Shown here in pieces: positions 57,601-64,000 of a DNA stretch of 64,000 nt; position 1 is the stretch's first letter; the number at the start of each line of letters is the position of its first letter. Position numbers and translations under genes: made by a program. The stretch is taken from assembly GCA_037074615.1 (NCBI GenBank), contig CM073520.1, positions 35,707,527 to 35,771,526 on the forward strand, written 5' to 3'. The DNA comes from Leucaena leucocephala (taxonomy: Eukaryota; Streptophyta; Magnoliopsida; Fabales; Fabaceae). Below the pieces are notes generated by a model. It searched no databases and was not told the DNA's origin. It was given only the letters and a program-made list of their open reading frames with translations.

Positions 57601-57883
57601 TACACATATAAATATACATATATATAAAAGAATTACCCAGAGTTTGCTAAGTGGGTTTGCATTGGGACTCAACTTGTTATATTTTTTTTTAACACAATGA
57701 ATCTGGAAAAAACTGCAAGCATATAGCTCCAGTTTCATGCATTCAAGTAATCTGACCCGAAATTCAATAAATTCTACATATAATGTGAGCAATGAATTGA
57801 ACCGAGACTGAAAAAATCTAGTAAAAAACTTTAACATGCAGGAACAAATGGTTACAACACAGATATTCTTTAAAGCGGTGGTA

Positions 57884-60798
57884 TCACACAATTGCGCCAA
57901 CAAGTGCTTTGGCCGTGTTAGCTGGTACATTCTTCTGGGGCGGCTGCATTGTGCCAAAAAACGTTAAATGAATTACAAATTTGAGCAAAATCAAAAGTTT
58001 CATAATTAGATCACATTTTCCCTTTACGGGTTTGAAATCGGGATTAAAACCAGCCAAAACTCAGTTATATCAGCAAAAGAGGATCATCGATCTGATTTTC
58101 TTGGGTGATATGACCGCTTTTCATCTTCTGTATTAACAGTTTGACAGGATATATGGCAATAGCCAAAATATATCTTGATCTGCAACTAATAGATAAGTTT
58201 ACCATGTGAACTGTCCATGGAAAGTCCAAGGTTCAATAGCCAGTTAAAGTTTATCCGTTATGCTAGAGGTGGTCTTCTGACAAGATAAGACATTAAGTGT
58301 ACTAAAAGTTTGAGACACAACTGAAGAGAGAAGATCCCAGAATTTGTGGCTACTAGGGCCAGGTCTCACGAAACTTTCTTACTAAAATAAGGGAACAGGG
58401 GGCGAGACCAAAATTTTTGAACTTCCTCAGCTTTACAGTTTCTGAAGTATCCCTTCCTAATAGGTAGTGCAACAACTTTGGAACTCGTTGCTAGAAATAC
58501 AATATCAGGGTTTTAGCAAGTTCTTACCATAGCCAGCTCCTGCTCATGCTTTGGAATAAAAGCAGTATCGACCTTGCCATTTCTAAAATCCTGTATAGCA
58601 GTACAGATATCCCACGTAAGATGCATATGACTTCTGTAAACAAGCAAATATATTTCAAGGATGATATTTTAACAGATGCACCCACCTCGATGTCAAGGAT
58701 AAGCTTATGATAATCAATTGTTGTAGGAACCCCTGTAACAAAAATACATTAATTGACAAACAATGGACAGAAAAATATTGGATTTCCCCGCATACAAAGG
58801 AGGTTTGCATATGTAAAAGAACATTGACCGAGGTGCAAATCAAAGGCATCACTGACTTTCCTTTCAGTCTTCTAATGCTTGAGGTTAACGGATACATACA
58901 ATTGACTTGCACCACCTATACAATGCAAGAAAATCCACAAATACACAATGATTGTACTTGAATAATTTTACCAGTGATGATAGTGTCATCTAGTGCTCTC
59001 TTCATTCGCTCAATTGCTTTTTCCCTTGTTGGAGCCCATACAATTAGCTAGAAAATTTCCCGAAGTCAAGACCAGAATAAATATTTCAAATATAACAAGT
59101 ACTTCACTGAAATAAATAGAAAGGTGCAGTGCACTCAGTTCCTCATCAAGGTACAATCATTGATGGAAACTCAGAAGTCTAAAATTATAGAGTTGCTACC
59201 CCCCTCCAAAAATAAATCCAAGAAAAATGAATTATGATTTTTCTTTCTTGGTATTCAAAATAAATAGTAAGCATTGGGAATCTGAAGGTGCCAGTTGAAT
59301 GCATCCTCTAGTTCCCATGAACTTGGATATAACCAATCCACATTATACTGTATTGTATCACGACAAATTCTCTTCTCATCCTTTGCATCTTCCCCAAGGA
59401 AACCCCAATTGATGGTAACACAAACCTTCAGCTCTCTGGCAGCAAAGTACTACCAGTTATCTCACATGAACAATTGTCCAATCACATAACACCGCTCATG
59501 CTCAAGATGGGTGTTTATATCCGCATTATTTTTTATAGAATATTGAGATAATGAAGAAAATTTACCCAGATGGATCCACTTCAGGATTTTGATTTTCAAT
59601 GAAAAACAAGCTCCATAAAATTTAAATGAAGCATTGCCTTGCATATTGGCTAATGTTAAACTCCAGTAAAACATATCATGATCTGATTAGGTAAAAATGT
59701 ATTCTCTGTCATTGCTTAAATCCAAAAGCCCCCGCAAGGAAAACGACTATGACCATATCTGTTTCATAGATATTAACTGGTATTGAATTATTGGATCATC
59801 TGAGTAGATTGGAGACGTACACTTTCAGTTAATCTGTTTATATCATGATAGCCCATACTGTGGATTTAGCACCTCATATACAATAAATTCATGAAAATAA
59901 TAGCGAGAAACAGAGCAATGCACCTTTCCAAGCAGTGAATCATAGCTAGGAGGAACCACATAATCAGGATAAACATGACTGTCCATTCTTACAAAAGGAC
60001 CTCCAGATGGCAAGTATGCTGTTATTCTCCCTGTTGTTCAAGATGTATCAGTATTAATAAAACAAAAAGTTAAAAGTTAAAACAACCTAGAACTTTTTTG
60101 GCATCTTAATTAAAATTACGACTAAATGAAACTAAATGACCAAACAGGTTATAAATCAGCATGTGGGTTGTGTTTAAATTAAATACCACAGATTTGAGGC
60201 TATTTCTTGGAAGCATATAATTGCAGAAATTCACATCAATGTACCTGGCCCTGGTCTGAATCCCTTGAAAGCATCTTCGGCATTTATACGGCATTCGATG
60301 GAATGACCTCTGAGCACAATATCTTCCTGTAGAGAAAAGAATTAGTACAGTACTAAAGAATCACTGGTAAAATATAACCTTCAGTACCTGTTTGTATCTA
60401 AGTTTTTCTCCCATAGCTACACGAATTTGCTCTTCTATTAAATCAACAGAGGAAATCATTTCTGTCACAGGATGCTCAACCTAATTCCAATAAAAAAAAA
60501 GTAGAAATGAAAAATATTCACCAGTTATTTTTATTAGGTTCTTGGCCCAAAAAAAGTAACGTTTGTTACGTTTGTCTAACATTCAGTAAGTACTATAAAT
60601 ATTATCTCAAACCTGGATACGGGTGTTCATCTCCATGAAGTAGAAGGAACCCCTTTCATCCAAGAGGAATTCAACCGTTCCCACACCAATGTAACCTATA
60701 GATGCAGCTGCTGCAACCGCAGCATCCCCCATTGCCTTTCGCAACTCTGGGGTTAATGCAGGAGAAGGTGCTTCTTCTAACAATTTCTGATTTCGCCT
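57884..60798 (-). CDS. CAC2: Biotin carboxylase of plastid acetyl-CoA carboxylase, 3' part only
   Basis: Biotin carboxylase subunit of the heteromeric plastid acetyl-CoA carboxylase, which carboxylates biotin on BCCP using ATP and bicarbonate in the first committed step of fatty-acid synthesis. Eight exons on the minus strand: 60798-60613, 60480-60388, 60326-60245, 60030-59924, 59047-58972, 58732-58686, 58590-58528, 57943-57884. All are GT-AG and in phase, giving 237 residues. Visible motifs: RRNQKLLEEAPSP, YIGVGTVEFLLDERG, the catalytic loop EMNTRIQVEHPVTEM, GHSIECRINAED and a C-terminus TAKALVGAIV. The N-terminal half (transit peptide, biotin-carboxylase N domain, most of the ATP-grasp) is absent from the window to the right. 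It is either beyond a long intron or lost. What remains shows no damage. Confidence 0.92.
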
Positions 60799-61678
60799 CT
60801 GCATAGAAGTCATCAGCAACAGAAATAAATGCTTCAGGAAGTATTTAAAAGTGAACAGAAAGAAAGACAAGTAAATAGCCAGAAGCCTATATTTAGATTT
60901 TCTTATCATGTTATGAAAGTCATTGACTCGTTTCCTCTTTTCTTCCTGTCAAAGAATGTGTTCAACTGACATCATTAGGTGAGCAAATTTTTCTTTGCTG
61001 AACTTTCTGATATCTATGTACCTTGCTTAATTTACTGCCTTGTTACATCAGCAGCAATAGATGAGGTGCTAATGGAGGAAAAGTTAGACTAGAAAATATT
61101 GGTTATTTATAAATTAGGAATCCTTGTTATATATAGAAAATAGGCTTTTAAATAGAGGATAATAGTATACTTTTATTCGTCAATTTATATCCAGTTTCAA
61201 TTTAGTGAGCGTTTGGTACAACATTTTCAACCTCCAGAACCACATCTTAAAAAGCTTCATGAGTGTTGCTTCTACTTGAACGAGGTGAAATCATGTTACC
61301 AACAAAAATTCAAACACGCCTTAGAGCTTCAACTTTATTTTCATTTTAATCCTTTCCTTTAAAAATATAAAAAATTTCCTCTCCATTAACACCATTAATT
61401 AAGTTAATGGAAAATGCTTACTTGAAATATGAAATACGGATCCTGCATACGTGTTAAATTATGATAATCTAATTTTCAGCTATGAATTTACCAAGGCCAG
61501 AAATTGCAATAAGTCAGATTTTAATATTTTTATTTAATGTAAATTTTCAGTACGAATCAAGATATGCACTTATAGTAAATATTATAGCACATGTAGAGCA
61601 AGAACCAGTTTGACAGACCACAAGTTGTTAGACAAAAAATCAGACAAAGGTGGGTTGGGGGTTCGGGGGTTAGGAGAC
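60799..61678. other. Presumed biotin carboxylase intron, proximal part
   Basis: I find no sequence encoding the residues expected before RRNQK (…GERDCSIQ-like) on the minus strand. The stretch is AT-rich and non-coding. Confidence 0.5.
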
Positions 61679-62047
61679 TGTTAGGACCACTTTTTGAAAC
61701 CTAAGAATATACATGAAAAGGGAAAGACAACCTTTTGTTGGTCAGAATTTGACTTGCCATTTTAGAGGAAGGAAAGAAGGACTAGGGTAGCTATAGGTCA
61801 AATTCTATGATTTGGGGGACTGAGAGTCACTTTTTTGGTCTATAAATCAGCACTTTGATTCAGCAGGAGAGGAGGAGGAAAGAATTGGGAATTGGATTGG
61901 CCCTTTTGAGCGGAGAGTGCCAACCTCTCGAAAGCTTGGCAAATCTGTTGTGTCTATGTTCTTGTGAGTTTCTGTGTTGTTGTGAGTGTTATGTCTAAGT
62001 GTGTAACTTTTATCCTTTGTTCATTGTTATCTGTGGTGTTGTATTCA
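61679..62047 (+). repeat. Probable LTR (solo or from a lost copia-type element)
   Basis: Starts TGTTAGGACC, a common plant LTR start, and has a TATA-like ctataaatcagc at about 61840 followed by a GA-rich stretch. It ends near ...gttgtattca and is followed within 5 bp by TGGTATATCAG, a weak match to an initiator tRNA-Met primer site. No second copy lies in the window, so this rests on architecture only. Confidence 0.4.
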
Positions 62048-62642
62048 GTGATGGTATATCAGTCTCGTATAACAGAGTAGGTTTCATCTTTGAATGTATT
62101 GTGTCTTTAATCAGAAATAGCAGTATCAATCTCAAATTATCTCCATCTTCTTGTTGTTTATTTGTGTCCTTGTATTATTGTCTCATTTAAGAGGAGGGTT
62201 ATTATTGAGATGTTATGGTTTAAAATTAATTATTAATTAATATTATATTTTGTTAAGTATTTAATTAATTATCTAAAATTAAGTTTAGCTATTATTTATG
62301 ATCAGATTTAAATATTAAATTATATCTTAGAAGAATAAGTCTAAAATATTAGGATTATGATAGATTATAGATTTACCCTATTAGCTTATATTTTTTGGCA
62401 TATTTGTATTCTCATTCATTCAAAATGATTAATAATATTTTGAGACTTTATTTTCCCACTACTCTCAATCCTTCAAATTTCCACATGATATTAGAGTAAG
62501 AATATTAAATCTTGGTTAAGGTCTTGATAAAGAAGAAAAAGGCCATACCTCAAGAGAAGGTACACTTTCAAGTGAAGATTAGTTACATATGATAGAAGAG
62601 AGTAACTTGGATCTCTTTCTACAAAATCTTATAGGTTATGAT
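62048..62642. other. AT-rich spacer between LTR-like segment and copia element 3
   Basis: No gene or clear repeat. Confidence 0.35.
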
Positions 62643-62928
62643 GTTGTAAATATTAACATTAAATAGAGAGATTATATGAGGGATTATGGGAGAATCTATT
62701 AATTAGAAGGATTATGGGTGATTTGCTATTATATCTATTAATTAGGAGGATTATAGGTTATTTGTATTTATTGTACAGATTATAGGATCCCTACAAATCA
62801 GTCTCTAGAATCATCTCATATGTCTATATATATGTAACACAATAGTGAAGCAAGACAAGCAAGAAGATTATATAGAACCTCTTATCGTTCTTTGGCAATC
62901 TCCATTGCTGTCATTGGTATGTTAACCA
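62643..62928 (+). repeat. 5' LTR of Ty1/copia element 3 (left boundary uncertain)
   Basis: Lies directly upstream of a perfect primer-binding site. A possible start TGTTGTAAATATTAAC is at 62643. It contains a TATA-like ctatatatatgta at about 62823 and ends near gttaacca. The partner LTR is beyond the window, so boundaries are provisional. Confidence 0.55.
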
Positions 62929-62931
62929 ATA

Positions 62932-62943
62932 TGGTATCAGAGC
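62932..62943 (+). other. Primer-binding site of copia element 3
   Basis: TGGTATCAGAGC, the canonical site complementary to the 3' end of initiator tRNA-Met, three bases after the presumed LTR end. Confidence 0.9.
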
Positions 62944-64000
62944 AAGCAATCCGATATGCAAATTCTTCTAGCGCGGAGTCCGACGGCACCGTCGTGTCTA
63001 ATGGTGGGTCACGTCTAAACTCAACCAAAGTCGCCAACCTTGAAGGGTCAGCCAACCTCATTGTGCCGAAACATCTCACTGGTGAAAATCAATCTCATAA
63101 ACAATCTGTTGCTACTGTGGTACAGCGCGGTAATTTCTTTAGAGCCCTTACAACCATTAAAGGTAAAGATACTGGTCCCTGTTGGATCATAGACTCCGGT
63201 GCCTCTGATCATATGACTGATGATATCTCATTATTTGCAAATTATACCCTTGCTAAGTCGCGCCTCATAGTTAAAATTGCTGATGCTTCAGATTCTCTGG
63301 TGGCTAGTAGTGGTACCATTAATATTTCTGCTACACTAACACTTCATGATGTATTACATATTCCAAACTTGAAATGCAATTTATTATCTGTAAGCCAACT
63401 GACAAAACGGGAAAAATGTCGTGCTAATTTTCTGGCCACTCAGTGTGTTTTTAGGATCTGTTCACGGGGATGACGATTAGTGTTGCTAAGGAGCTTGATG
63501 GGTTGTATTATCTGAATGACTGTCATAATGCAGTCCCTTATTCTTGTAATAAAGTGTCTCTCCCTAAAACTAGTGAGTTGGAATTATGGCACAAAAGATT
63601 AGGGCATCCAAATTTTCAATATATGTATAAGATATTTCCTTCAATCTGCTCAACTAGAAATTCATATTTTTATTGTGATTCATGTGAACTTGCAAAATAT
63701 CATCGAGCTTCCTTCCCCAGTACTTCATATCATCCGTCTAAACCTTTCTCAGTTATTCACAATGACTTGTGGGGTCCATCCAGTGTTCCCAATCATACCC
63801 GTTCTAAATGGTTCATGACCCTCATTGATGACCATACCTGTGTTAGTTGGGTCTTCCTCTTAAAGGATAAAACTGAGGTATGTCAAATATTCATTGATTT
63901 CTTCTATATGATCCATACACAGTTCAATACAAAAATTCAAACTCTCCACACCAATAATGGTACCGAGTACTTCAACCACCAGTTATCCACATTTCTTAAA
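62944..64000 (+). mobile_element. Ty1/copia retrotransposon 3, gag-deleted, continues past window end
   Basis: After the primer site comes a short gag-like N-terminus (to about 63090). The frame then passes almost directly into the protease, WIIDSGASDHMTDD (about 63183-63224), with no UBN2 core or zinc knuckle, so most of gag is deleted. Next are LHDVLHIPNLKCNLLSVSQLT and a frameshift near 63430-63470. The GAG-pre-integrase domain follows (LWHKRLGHPNF), then the integrase zinc motif (CDSCELAKYHRASF) and integrase core start (NDLWGPSS, LIDDHTCVSWVFLL). The frame is open to the window end. Less decayed than copia elements 1 and 2. Confidence 0.88.

Noticed and set aside
1..64000. CRISPR array, bacterial operon, phage or defence island
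   Set aside because: The window is plainly plant nuclear DNA with spliced genes. No regularly spaced repeats with unique spacers and no prokaryotic gene organisation were seen.

Overview
This window is nuclear DNA of a flowering plant, almost certainly a eudicot. It is AT-rich, its genes carry short GT-AG introns, and its proteins are plant-specific: a chloroplast SUF ATPase, a class A auxin response factor, a universal-stress-protein/kinase fusion and a plastid biotin carboxylase. I could not fix the species. There is no operon structure, and I saw no CRISPR array, rRNA or tRNA gene. I did not find a new biological system. The notable signal is a set of datable transposon insertions and what they did to neighbouring genes.

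Layout. 0.5-1.7 kb: F-box protein gene (minus), with a 683-bp hAT-like element directly upstream that still has a perfect 8-bp target duplication. 3.6-6.3 kb: six-exon SufC/ABCI6 gene (plus). 9.3-9.5 kb: intronless TOM7 gene (plus). 11.6-12.3 kb: a second hAT-like element. 14.7-17.4 and 19.6-21.1 kb: decayed LINE reverse-transcriptase regions, one per strand. 21.9-25.6 kb: a nest of short inverted-repeat elements (MITEs). 27.1-33.6 kb: 14-exon ARF7/ARF19-type gene (plus) with one of these MITEs in intron 11. 35.9-39.0 kb: eight-exon USP-kinase gene (minus).

39.6-57.6 kb is gene-free repeat territory. It holds a SINE, a foldback element and a decayed LINE with RNase H (minus). Next comes a Ty1/copia element (minus) split by a 1.6-kb RTE-type LINE with an 8-bp target duplication. 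A second, badly decayed copia element (plus) follows. 57.9-60.8 kb holds the last eight exons of biotin carboxylase (minus). Its upstream exons are not visible in the remaining 3.2 kb, which instead carries an LTR-like segment and a third copia element (plus, gag-deleted) that runs off the window end.

How the genes relate. Each gene looks independently transcribed. Three products act in organelles: SufC in chloroplast Fe-S assembly, TOM7 in mitochondrial protein import, and biotin carboxylase in plastid fatty-acid synthesis. The other three suggest ubiquitin-mediated turnover (F-box), auxin-responsive transcription (ARF) and cytosolic kinase signalling. Exon boundaries were set by eye from GT-AG sites and reading-frame continuity, without transcript evidence.
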